Below are positions 42,246 to 49,708 of a stretch of 64,000 nt of DNA, piece by piece. The notes under the pieces were generated by a model. It was not told where the DNA came from and did no database searches. It worked only from the letters and a program-made list of their open reading frames with translations. The stretch spans positions 67,440-131,439 of the forward strand of contig CAZBLH010000002.1 of assembly GCA_964492775.1 (NCBI GenBank), given 5' to 3'. Source of the DNA: WRDS01 sp964492775 (GTDB lineage: Bacteria > Actinomycetota > Coriobacteriia > Anaerosomatales > PHET01). Within the stretch, counting starts at the first letter, position 1. Each line of letters opens with the position of its first letter. Made by a program: the position numbers and the translations under genes.

Positions 42246-43070
42246 ATGGGAAATCCCACGGTCATCGCCCACATCTCGGACCTGCACTGCGGGTCGCGCT
42301 ACCACATCCCGTCGCTCGCCAAGCGCGTTATCGACGAACTCAATGAGCTCGGCCCCGATATCGTCGTGGTCACGGGTGACCTGACCGACATGGGGTTTCA
42401 GCAGGAGTTCGCTCAGGCCGCCCGGCTAATCGGTCAGCTCGAGTGTGAGCATGTTGCTGTGGTGCTCGGCAACCATGACGCGCGCAACGTCGGTGACGTG
42501 CACTTCACCGAGCTCTTCGGCGAACGCAATACCGAGGTCGTCCACAAGGGCCTGCGTGTCCTCGCGCTCGACTCAAGCGAACCGGACCTCGACACCGGCC
42601 GGATCGGGCGCGAGCGCGCGAAATGGGTGGGGGAGCGATTCGCGACCGACGAGGAGTTCAAGGTGGTGGCGATGCACCACCACCTCGTCCCCGTGCCTGG
42701 CACGGGCCGCGAACGGAACATCGTGCATGACGCGGGCGACCTGCTCCAGTCACTCGCCTCGTGCGGCGTCGATCTGGTCCTCTGTGGGCACAAGCACGTG
42801 CCGAACGTCTGGCGCCTCGAAGACATGCTCATCGTCAACGCCGGTACATGCTGCACTCACCGGCTCCGCGGCAAGGTCCGGCCCTGCTACAACATCATCG
42901 AGGTCATCGACGGCACGCAGGTGCGTGTGCTGCTGAAGGAGCCCTACGTGGACGCGACTATCGTTGCGGACTTCCGAGAAGTGAACCGGCGGTACTGCCG
43001 TTGGCAGCAGACCGATGCTGGTGAGGCGCTGCCGAGTTCTGGCATCGAGCCTGTGGAGGCGTCTGAATGA
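42246..43070 (+). CDS. Calcineurin-like metallophosphoesterase
   Basis: 274-residue dinuclear-metal phosphoesterase. Ligand motifs in order: SDLHCG (Asp12, His14), TGDL (Asp45), GNHD (75-78), MHHH (143-146) and GHKH (181-184); this arrangement is that of class III cyclic-nucleotide phosphodiesterase-like members. AGAAGGA precedes ATG 42246. The stop overlaps the start of cpgS by 4 nt (ATGA), so it is co-translated with the cyclic 2,3-diphosphoglycerate genes. I infer that it may hydrolyse cyclic or linear 2,3-diphosphoglycerate, but no motif proves the substrate. Confidence 0.9.
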   Translation: MGNPTVIAHISDLHCGSRYHIPSLAKRVIDELNELGPDIVVVTGDLTDMGFQQEFAQAARLIGQLECEHVAVVLGNHDARNVGDVHFTELFGERNTEVVHKGLRVLALDSSEPDLDTGRIGRERAKWVGERFATDEEFKVVAMHHHLVPVPGTGRERNIVHDAGDLLQSLASCGVDLVLCGHKHVPNVWRLEDMLIVNAGTCCTHRLRGKVRPCYNIIEVIDGTQVRVLLKEPYVDATIVADFREVNRRYCRWQQTDAGEALPSSGIEPVEASE

Positions 43071-44431
43071 GCCGGTTGGTCGCACTCATAGACGGGGAGC
43101 ATTATCCCCCGGTCGTCCGCTCGGCACTCGCGTCACTCGCCGCCGAGCACGAGGTTGCGGCGGCGGTGTTCGTGGGAGGGACCGAGAAGGTCGACCCCGA
43201 GGCTGCGGCTTCTTATGGCGTGCCCGTCGTGGCGCGCACGACCGTAGCGGATGCCATCCTCGAGGCGATTCGCGCATACGCGCCCGACGCGCTGGTGGAC
43301 CTCTCGGACGAACCGGTCGTCTCGGCCGCCGACCGCTTCTCTCTGGCCTCGCTCGCGCTCTCCTGTGGCGTCGGCTATCGCGGTGCCGACTTCGTCTTCG
43401 AGCCCCCGCGGGCGCTCGTCACGACCCGGACGCCGACGCTCGGCATCATCGGCACGGGCAAGCGCGTGGGCAAGACGGCGATCTCGGCGTACGTGGCACG
43501 CGATCTCAAGCGGTTGGGGACCGATGTGGTGGTGCTCGCGATGGGTCGTGGTGGCCCTGCTGAGCCCGAGATCATCTACGGTGACCGGATTGCGCTCACG
43601 ACCAGTGATCTGCTCGCGGTCGCGCGCGAGGGCAAGCATGCGGCGAGCGACAACTACGAAGACGCTGTCATGAGCCGCGTGACGACGGTGGGTTGCCGTC
43701 GCTGTGGCGGTGGTCTGGCAGGTGAGACCTACTTCAGCAACGTCCCGCAAGGCGCAGAGCTCGCCGATTCCCTTGGCAAGGAGCTGATACTGCTGGAAGG
43801 GAGCGGTTCGGCAATCCCGCCGGTGCACGCGGATGCGACGATTCTCGTGGTCGCGGCCGGGCGCGGTGCGGGCTACATCAGCGACTACTTCGGTCCGTAC
43901 CGACTGGCTCGCGCCGACGTGGTCGCGCTTGCCTTCGCCGAGGAGCCGATGGCGACAGCGGGCGACGTCCAGCAGTTGCGCGAGGCGATCGGGCGGCTTC
44001 GACCGGGCATCCCTGTGGTCGCAACGACCTTCCGACCGCGGCCGATCGAACCCATCGCCGACAAGCGCGTCATCTTCGCGACCACCGCTCCGCCACAGGT
44101 CGCGGACCGTCTCGCCGAACATCTTGCCGAGGACAGCGAGTGTGAGGTGGTCGCCGTCACGACCCAGCTCTCGAACCGCGCCGCGTTGCGCGAGGACCTT
44201 GCGCGCCACGTAGGCTCCGCGGATGTGATAGTCGCCGAGCTGAAGGCTGCGGCGATCGACGTCGCGGCGGCGGCCGGGGAGGTCGCCGGCATCCCGACGG
44301 TGCTCTGCGACAACGTGCCCGTCGCGCTTGACGACTCCGATCTCTCTGAGATCGTCTCTCAGGCGGCTGCTCTCGCTGCCGAGCGCGCAATCGAACGCGG
44401 TACCGATGACCGGACAGGAGCAGGCTCGTGA
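43067..44431 (+). CDS. cpgS: Cyclic 2,3-diphosphoglycerate synthetase
   Basis: 454-residue protein of the CPGS family first described in Methanothermus fervidus, where it uses ATP to cyclise 2,3-diphosphoglycerate. Visible: N-terminal ALIDGEHYPP (residues 6-15), P-loop GTGKRVGKT (129-137), SDNYEDA (194-200), the CRRCGGG pair (Cys210, Cys213) and the LLEGSGSAIPPVHAD loop (242-256). Length matches the archaeal enzyme. It overlaps the phosphoesterase and the 2-phosphoglycerate kinase by 4 nt each. Base use is like the neighbours, so any transfer is not recent. Family assignment rests on remembered motifs. Confidence 0.87.
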   Translation: MSRLVALIDGEHYPPVVRSALASLAAEHEVAAAVFVGGTEKVDPEAAASYGVPVVARTTVADAILEAIRAYAPDALVDLSDEPVVSAADRFSLASLALSCGVGYRGADFVFEPPRALVTTRTPTLGIIGTGKRVGKTAISAYVARDLKRLGTDVVVLAMGRGGPAEPEIIYGDRIALTTSDLLAVAREGKHAASDNYEDAVMSRVTTVGCRRCGGGLAGETYFSNVPQGAELADSLGKELILLEGSGSAIPPVHADATILVVAAGRGAGYISDYFGPYRLARADVVALAFAEEPMATAGDVQQLREAIGRLRPGIPVVATTFRPRPIEPIADKRVIFATTAPPQVADRLAEHLAEDSECEVVAVTTQLSNRAALREDLARHVGSADVIVAELKAAAIDVAAAAGEVAGIPTVLCDNVPVALDDSDLSEIVSQAAALAAERAIERGTDDRTGAGS

Positions 44432-45381
44432 CACCCGAACGCGCCCCGACGATCACCATCTCCGACAAGGTGCACGGGCTTCCGTTCAGCAAGGGGCTGC
44501 TTGCGGCCTCCTTCATGTCGACTGGGCTGCCACCATCGCACGCCTACGCTATCGCGCAGGCTATCCAGGATGAGCTGCGCGAGCGCGGCGAGCTCGACAT
44601 CAGCTCGCGCCGGTTGCGCGAGATCGCTGCCGAGTATCTCAAGCGGATGGTTTCTGAGGAGTACGCGGATCGCTACATCAAGATGCGGAACCTCTCGGCT
44701 CTCGACCGGCCGCTGATCATCCTCATCGGCGGAACCACCGGCGTCGGCAAGTCGACCATCGCCACGGAGGTCGCTCACCGCCTTGGTATCACGCGTATCT
44801 CCTCCACGGATTCCGTCCGAGAGGTGATGCGTGGTATATTCAGCAGAGACCTGATGCCTGCCATCTACGAAAGTGCGTTCACCGCATGGCGGGGTCTGAG
44901 AGTCCCGGTGCCGGAGGGCGCCAATCCCGTGATAGTCGGTTTTCGCGAGCAGACGGCTGCCGTGACCACTGGGGTGAAGTCGCTCATCGACCGGGCTGTT
45001 CTCGAGGGGCTATCGCTCGTGGTCGAAGGCGTGCACCTGGTGCCGGGATACCTCGATGCGGAGAACATCAAGGGTGCGCTGGTCATCCAGCTTGTCATCG
45101 CCGTCGAAGACGAGCAGTCACACCTGAGCCATTTCTACATCCGAGACGTCCAGACAGAGGGCAGCAGACCGCTCGATAGGTACCGGACCAACTTCGACGA
45201 GATACGGATGTTGGGCCGCTACATAGAAGACATGGCGCGTGAGCATTCGACGCCGATCATTCATAGCCACCAACTGGACAGAACCGTCGCGGACGTACTG
45301 GAGCACATCATCGCGAAGGCAGTACAGGAGACAGAGACCGTCGGGCCCGTGGAGGGTTCGGAGGAGAAAGAGGAGGAGTAA
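44428..45381 (+). CDS. pgk2: 2-phosphoglycerate kinase with ATP-cone
   Basis: Makes 2,3-diphosphoglycerate from 2-phosphoglycerate and ATP, the step before CpgS. Residues 8-85 form an ATP-cone (ITISDKVHGLPFSKGLLAAS), and the kinase domain has P-loop GGTTGVGKST at 101-110, then RISSTDSVREVMRGIF, and the VVEGVHLVPGYL segment. 317 aa, close to the archaeal enzyme. GTG 44428 overlaps the cpgS stop by 4 nt; the transaldolase starts at the next base after its stop. The C-terminus is very acidic. Confidence 0.88.
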   Translation: MTPERAPTITISDKVHGLPFSKGLLAASFMSTGLPPSHAYAIAQAIQDELRERGELDISSRRLREIAAEYLKRMVSEEYADRYIKMRNLSALDRPLIILIGGTTGVGKSTIATEVAHRLGITRISSTDSVREVMRGIFSRDLMPAIYESAFTAWRGLRVPVPEGANPVIVGFREQTAAVTTGVKSLIDRAVLEGLSLVVEGVHLVPGYLDAENIKGALVIQLVIAVEDEQSHLSHFYIRDVQTEGSRPLDRYRTNFDEIRMLGRYIEDMAREHSTPIIHSHQLDRTVADVLEHIIAKAVQETETVGPVEGSEEKEEE

Positions 45382-46044
45382 GTGAAGTTCTTCTTGGACA
45401 CGGCGAACATCGCCGAGATCGAGGAGGCGGCAAGCTGGGGGGTCCTCGCTGGAGTGACCACCAACCCCACGCTGTACGCCCGCGTCGGCGGCAAACTCGC
45501 CGACTTCCCCGAGCACATCCGCCGCATCTGCGAGATCACCGACGGGCCGGTCTCTGCCGAGACGGTCGGACTCGACCGGGACTCCATTGTCGACGAAGGC
45601 CTCTCGCTCGCCGAGATCGCCGAGAACGTCGTCGTCAAAGTCCCGACCATGCCCGAGGGGCTTGCAGCCACCCGCGTCCTCGCCGAGCGAGGGATCAAGG
45701 TCAATATGACGCTGTGTTTCACCGTGCCCCAGGCGCTTCTGGCGGCGCGGTCTGGTGCAGCGTATGTGTCCCCGTTCGTAGGGCGCTTCGATGACATCTC
45801 AGAGGACGGCATCGAGCAGCTCGCCCAGGTCGTCCAGGCGCTCGGCAACTATGACTTCGGACACGACGTCGAGGTCATCGCCGCGTCGATCCGCTCGGCG
45901 AACCACGTGACGCAGGCGGCCCTGATGGGCGCCGACATCGCAACGGTGCCGTTCGCTGTACTCAAGAACCTCGTCAAGCATCCGCTCACCGATCGCGGGC
46001 TCGAGTCGTTTCTTGCCGACTGGGAGAAGGTGAAGAACGCGTGA
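45382..46044 (+). CDS. tal: Transaldolase (TalC / fructose-6-phosphate aldolase-like)
   Basis: Short-form class I aldolase, 220 aa, about the usual length. Schiff-base Lys86 lies in VVVKVPTM; the MKFFLDTANIAEI beginning and GVTTNPTL motif are diagnostic, with ISPFVGR-like SPFVGRFDD further on. It transfers dihydroxyacetone units in the pentose-phosphate pathway. GTG 45382 follows the kinase stop directly; rho overlaps the 3' end by 4 nt. Distinguishing transaldolase from F6P aldolase needs active-site comparison. Confidence 0.93.
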   Translation: MKFFLDTANIAEIEEAASWGVLAGVTTNPTLYARVGGKLADFPEHIRRICEITDGPVSAETVGLDRDSIVDEGLSLAEIAENVVVKVPTMPEGLAATRVLAERGIKVNMTLCFTVPQALLAARSGAAYVSPFVGRFDDISEDGIEQLAQVVQALGNYDFGHDVEVIAASIRSANHVTQAALMGADIATVPFAVLKNLVKHPLTDRGLESFLADWEKVKNA

Positions 46045-47393
46045 CGGCCCGTCCGAGGAAGAGAGGCCGCCGTGGCGGTGGGGGACAGCCGCAAGAGGCG
46101 CCGCCGCAGCCGTCGGTGAACCGGGAACAGCTCGCTGCGATGACCGTCGCCGAGCTGCGCGCGATGGCAGCTGAGATGGAGCTCGACGTCAAGGCGCTCA
46201 AGAAGAAGGACGAGATCGTCGATGCCGTCCTCGAGGCTAAGGTCAAGGCCGAGGGGTTCGTCGAGATCGCGGGCGTTCTCGACGTGCTGCCCGAGGGGTA
46301 CGGCTTTGTACGCACGAGCGGCTACCTGCCCGGCGACAAGGACGTATACGTCTCGATGTCGACCATCAGGCGTAACGAGCTCAGGCGTGGTGACATGCTC
46401 AAGGGTCAGGTGCGCCCGCCCAAGGAGTCCGAGAAGTACCCGGCGCTCCAGCGTCTCGCGTCGGTCAACGGGCGTGAGCCCGAGGCCGCGCGCAAGCGAC
46501 CGCGCTTCGTCGACCTGACTCCCGTGTATCCGGATGAGCGTCTGCGCATGGAGCATGGTCCGCAGCACCTGACGGCGCGTACAATCGATCTCGTGGCGCC
46601 TATCGGCAAGGGCCAGCGCGGACTCATCGTCTCGCCGCCCAAGGCGGGTAAGACGACGGTGCTCAAAGACATCGCGGCGGCGATCACTGCGAACAACCCC
46701 GAGGTGCACCTCATGTGCCTGCTCGTTGACGAGCGGCCCGAGGAAGTCACCGATATGGAGCGCTCGATCCACGGCGAGGTCGTGTCATCGACGTTCGACA
46801 TGCCGAGCGAGAATCACATCGCCGTTGCCGAACTCGTCATGGAGCGCGCGAAGCGCCTTGTGGAGGGCGGCAGCGACGTCGTGATCCTACTCGACTCGAT
46901 CACGCGTCTCGCTCGGGCCTACAACCTTGCGACTCCCGCCTCCGGCCGCATCCTGTCCGGCGGTGTGGACTCCCAGGCACTGTACCCGCCCAAGAAGTTC
47001 TTCGGCGCGGCGCGTAACATCGAGAACGGCGGATCACTCACGATTCTCGCCACTGCTCTCGTCGACACTGGCTCGAAGATGGATGAGGTCATCTTCGAGG
47101 AGTTCAAGGGCACGGGTAACATGGAGCTGCGGCTCGACCGCAACCTTGCGGACCGTCGCATCTTCCCCGCGATTGACGTCATCGTGTCGGGCACGCGCAA
47201 GGAGGAGCTCATCCTCGATCCGCAGGAAGCACCCTTCGTCTGGGGTGTCCGCCGCATCCTGCATGGGATCGACAGCCCCGAGCGCGCCATGGACATGTTG
47301 CTCAAGGGACTGAAGCAGACCCAGAGCAACATGGAGTTCCTCGCGAAGATGGCTCGGCGCGCAGGCGACAAGAGCAACGGCATCGACCTGTAG
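46041..47393 (+). CDS. rho: Transcription termination factor Rho
   Basis: RNA-dependent ATPase of the RecA fold. N-terminal basic stretch RPRKRGRRGGGG, then the SAP-like helix region (about 28-66), the cold-shock-like RNA-binding domain (about 76-150), Walker A PPKAGKTT at 199-206 and Walker B in VVILLDSITRLARAYN. 450 aa, without the long insertion found in many actinobacterial Rho proteins. GTG 46041 overlaps the transaldolase stop. Confidence 0.95.
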   Translation: MTARPRKRGRRGGGGQPQEAPPQPSVNREQLAAMTVAELRAMAAEMELDVKALKKKDEIVDAVLEAKVKAEGFVEIAGVLDVLPEGYGFVRTSGYLPGDKDVYVSMSTIRRNELRRGDMLKGQVRPPKESEKYPALQRLASVNGREPEAARKRPRFVDLTPVYPDERLRMEHGPQHLTARTIDLVAPIGKGQRGLIVSPPKAGKTTVLKDIAAAITANNPEVHLMCLLVDERPEEVTDMERSIHGEVVSSTFDMPSENHIAVAELVMERAKRLVEGGSDVVILLDSITRLARAYNLATPASGRILSGGVDSQALYPPKKFFGAARNIENGGSLTILATALVDTGSKMDEVIFEEFKGTGNMELRLDRNLADRRIFPAIDVIVSGTRKEELILDPQEAPFVWGVRRILHGIDSPERAMDMLLKGLKQTQSNMEFLAKMARRAGDKSNGIDL

Positions 47394-47413
47394 AACCCTG
47401 CACAATCACGACT

Positions 47414-47434
47414 GAGGCGGCGTCAATCCGCCTC
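47414..47434. terminator. Possible bidirectional hairpin between rho and a minus-strand gene
   Basis: A 7-bp GC stem (47414-47420 with 47428-47434) and 7-nt loop lie between two convergent genes. No U tract is present. Confidence 0.35.
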
Positions 47435-47459
47435 GGTCGCCGGAGGACCGTCGTCGGAA

Positions 47460-47984
47460 TCAGGACACGCGCTTGCGCACCTGATACCGGATGACGGTCT
47501 TTCCTTTTGGACCCGGGCGCGACTGGTACTCCTCCTCGTGGGGCCCTGCGATCTCGTAGCCTTGCTCCTCGATGAACTCGTGGAGCTGCCTGATCGTCGG
47601 CGTCTCCTCGGCGTATGTGCCGACGTGGAGGACCTGGGCGACCTCGCCATAGGCCCAGGGCTCGATCGTCACCGGCGTCTCCGGGTCCTTCTGCTTGAGC
47701 TCGCTCGTCCCCTCTGGAATCGGGATAGCCCAGACGGCCTCCCAGGTCTCGCGGGGCCGCTCGGCGAAGTCGGGCCCTCCCAGCCAGCGCGCGCGGGCGG
47801 GTTCGATCCTGTACTCGATGCCCAGCTTCTTGAGGCCGAACTTCAGCCCGTAGACCGCGCCATACAGCGCCGAGAAGGCCTTCTCCAGCACGTCGTTCGG
47901 GTCGCCAACCGTGCGTACGACAGCCATCAGCCGGTCGTCCATCTCGGCAATCTCAGGCACGAAGGGCTTCATCCGCTTCGGCAT
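47460..47984 (-). CDS. GyrI-like small-molecule-binding protein
   Basis: 174-residue protein with the GyrI-like (SHS2-type) effector-binding domain. The C-terminal half reads EVAQVLHVGTYAEETPTI followed by EQGYEIAGPHEEEY, a classic GyrI-like pattern, and the N-terminus has a helical DNVLEKAF-like region (DPNDVLEKAFSALYGAV). No DNA-binding helix-turn-helix is fused. It may bind a cationic or hydrophobic ligand. Start at 47984 (ATG); ATG at 47972 is an alternative. It converges on rho. Confidence 0.8.
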   Translation of the reverse strand: MPKRMKPFVPEIAEMDDRLMAVVRTVGDPNDVLEKAFSALYGAVYGLKFGLKKLGIEYRIEPARARWLGGPDFAERPRETWEAVWAIPIPEGTSELKQKDPETPVTIEPWAYGEVAQVLHVGTYAEETPTIRQLHEFIEEQGYEIAGPHEEEYQSRPGPKGKTVIRYQVRKRVS

Positions 47985-48021
47985 CGACTCTCATCCGCCT
48001 CTCTGCGCGTCGCTGTGCAGT

Positions 48022-48921
48022 TCAGTTCATCATCACTGGCACTTCGACGATGTTTATCCTCGATCCGTCTTTGGCAGAGCTCTCATAGAAGATGAGCGCG
48101 CCGAGCCGTCCGGGATGCGCGTTCGTGAACTCGACGGTCGCGGTCCAGGTCCCCCGGGTGCCGGTTCCGCTGGTCGCGGTCACGAACTGCTCGGTGACGA
48201 TGAGCCCCTCTGGGTCGACTACCTCCAGCTGGTGCGTCGCCTCGAAGGTGTTCGAGGACCCCGACGCCGTGACCGGGCTCGTCACCACCTGTCCGGGGTA
48301 CGGCTCCTCCACAAGTATCGCAGGTAGTGCGTCTTCGAAGTCTTGCCGGCCGACTGTTGGGCCGATCTTGATTCCTTCGCCGCCGAGGTTGTCCGTGGGC
48401 GTGCCGTCGATCTTGAACGACACACTGTCGATCCCGTCGAACTGGGTGAGCGTGCAGACCACCTGAGCGGCTCGCAGCTGCATCGAAAGCGAGCCACCAC
48501 CGGAGGCGAACGCCCCGGTGAGGTCGAGCGTTGCAGTACTGCCGGCAAACTCCACGCCGTTCACGCGCACGCCATCCGGGATCGCGGTCGAGAGGCCGAA
48601 CTCGCGGTCGGTGGCGCTGGGCCCTTCCAGCAGCGCAGCGACCGCTGCCTCAGCGATCGCTTCGGGCGACGTGTCAGCGGTTACCTCCCGACCTGCGACA
48701 CCGATCTTCTCGCCTCGCACGAAGTACAGCCGCACGGTAGCGGTCTCCAGCTCGCTTTCGGGTGGGGGTTCGGGCGTCTCGGGCGTCTCGGGCGCCGATG
48801 GCGGCTCGGGAGTGCGTCTGCAGCCGAGCGCGGATCCCATGCCGCCCACGAGCACCACGGCCAGAGCGAAGCACAGCAGCAGAGTGATCCGAGCCTTTGC
48901 GCGTTCATTCATGTACCTCAT
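48022..48921 (-). CDS. GerMN/Gmad2-domain lipoprotein
   Basis: 299-residue exported protein. From the ATG at 48921, a short basic N-terminus, hydrophobic LLLCFALAVVLVGGMGS and a lipobox ending ALGC make it a likely lipoprotein. A Pro/Glu linker follows. The GerMN domain is at about residues 62-170 (TVRLYFVRGEKIGVAGREV, VRVNGVEFAGSTATLDL), and a Gmad2 immunoglobulin-like domain at about 200-299 (VEEPYPGQVVTSPVTASGSS). These domains occur in sporulation and in cell-wall-associated proteins of non-sporulating actinobacteria. It diverges from rpmE. Confidence 0.82.
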   Translation of the reverse strand: MRYMNERAKARITLLLCFALAVVLVGGMGSALGCRRTPEPPSAPETPETPEPPPESELETATVRLYFVRGEKIGVAGREVTADTSPEAIAEAAVAALLEGPSATDREFGLSTAIPDGVRVNGVEFAGSTATLDLTGAFASGGGSLSMQLRAAQVVCTLTQFDGIDSVSFKIDGTPTDNLGGEGIKIGPTVGRQDFEDALPAILVEEPYPGQVVTSPVTASGSSNTFEATHQLEVVDPEGLIVTEQFVTATSGTGTRGTWTATVEFTNAHPGRLGALIFYESSAKDGSRINIVEVPVMMN

Positions 48922-49064
48922 GGCCCACCCCGATTGCCGAGATTTTGCTGTCAGTGAGGTGATACCCCGTTTGCCTGGCACACCCTGCCTCGGCGCGGGA
49001 ATCGGTCCGCCTCGAGCGCCCGCCTCCGCTGTGTCCACGGGTGCTGGCGGATGCTCCGCAACCG

Positions 49065-49073
49065 TGCTAATAT
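49065..49073 (+). promoter_or_regulatory. Extended -10 for rpmE
   Basis: TGCTAATAT (TGn plus TAATAT at 49068-49073) lies 72 nt before the bL31 start. Transcription from about 49080 would begin just before the structured leader at 49085-49124. Confidence 0.5.
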
Positions 49074-49084
49074 TCTCGGGCTGT

Positions 49085-49124
49085 CCTCGCTGCCCTGGTC
49101 GGAAACCAGGACTACGAAGCGAGG
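49085..49124 (+). ncRNA. Candidate bL31 ribosomal-protein leader
   Basis: The 5' untranslated region before rpmE folds into a nested stem: outer CCTCGCT (49085-49091) with AGCGAGG (49118-49124), inner CCTGGT (49094-49099) with ACCAGG (49105-49110), loop CGGAA, and an asymmetric internal loop (2 nt against 7 nt). Autoregulatory L31 leaders have been proposed in Actinobacteria including Coriobacteria. Here a leader role is inferred from position, 20 nt before the bL31 gene, and from the nested structure; I did not check against a covariance model. Confidence 0.6.
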
Positions 49125-49144
49125 CATCACACGGAGGTGTACAC

Positions 49145-49576
49145 GTGAAAGCCAAGATCCATCCGAACTACGAGCTGACCACCATCGTCTGCTCGTGTGG
49201 CAACCGTTACGAGACCCGCTCGACCGCAGGCGGCGAGCTGCACGTCGAGCTCTGCAACCAGTGCCATCCGTTCTTCACGGGCCAGCAGAAGTTCGTTGAC
49301 ACCGGTGGACGCGTCCAGCGCTTCTCCGACAAGTTCGGTTCGGCCGCTACTTCGGTACTCGAGAAGGAGGCCGCCGAGAAGGAGGCCCGCCGCAAGGCCG
49401 CCGAGGAAGCTGCAGCCGCAGCGAAGCAGGCCCGCGAGGCCAAGGCTGCCGAGAAGGCCGCCCGCGCTGCGCAGCACGAGGCGAAGGCTGCTCGTGACGC
49501 CGCGAAGGCCGGCACCGATGCTGAGCCGGCTGAGGCCGAGGCAGCCGTCGAGGCCACCGAGGAGTCGGCCGAGTAG
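49145..49576 (+). CDS. rpmE: Ribosomal protein bL31 with long Ala/Glu/Lys tail
   Basis: Large-subunit ribosomal protein. GTG 49145 has GGAGGT at 49133-49138. Residues 1-65 are the normal zinc-ribbon L31 (Cys16, Cys18, Cys37, Cys40). The remaining 75 or so residues are a highly charged Ala/Glu/Lys stretch, predicted as a long helix or coiled coil, ending Glu-rich. Ordinary bL31 is about 70 aa. The upstream leader and extended -10 suggest its own regulation. Confidence 0.95.
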   Translation: MKAKIHPNYELTTIVCSCGNRYETRSTAGGELHVELCNQCHPFFTGQQKFVDTGGRVQRFSDKFGSAATSVLEKEAAEKEARRKAAEEAAAAAKQAREAKAAEKAARAAQHEAKAARDAAKAGTDAEPAEAEAAVEATEESAE

Positions 49577-49599
49577 CCGCTCCGACATCAGTCTTGCAG

Positions 49600-49632
49600 G
49601 GGAGGCCGCCGGTGTGCGGCCTCCCTTCTTGT
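49600..49632 (+). terminator. Terminator after rpmE
   Basis: A perfect 10-bp GC stem (49600-49609 with 49616-49625) with a 6-nt loop is followed by ttcttgtg, 24 nt after the rpmE stop. Confidence 0.75.
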
Positions 49633-49643
49633 GTCGTCGCCAG

Positions 49644-49652
49644 TGCTAGAAT
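49644..49652 (+). promoter_or_regulatory. Extended -10 for thyX
   Basis: TGCTAGAAT, the same nine bases as before mdh, lies 57 nt upstream of the thyX start. No -35 is needed for this type, and none is evident. Confidence 0.45.
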
Positions 49653-49708
49653 GTACGCCGTTCCGCGAGTCCTTTGGGCTTGCCGCCATCGACTCCAGAA
49701 GGACCCGA

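Noticed and set aside
43133..44434. 433-codon open frame on the minus strand
   Set aside because: Complement of cpgS; no RBS and His/Arg-rich shadow translation.
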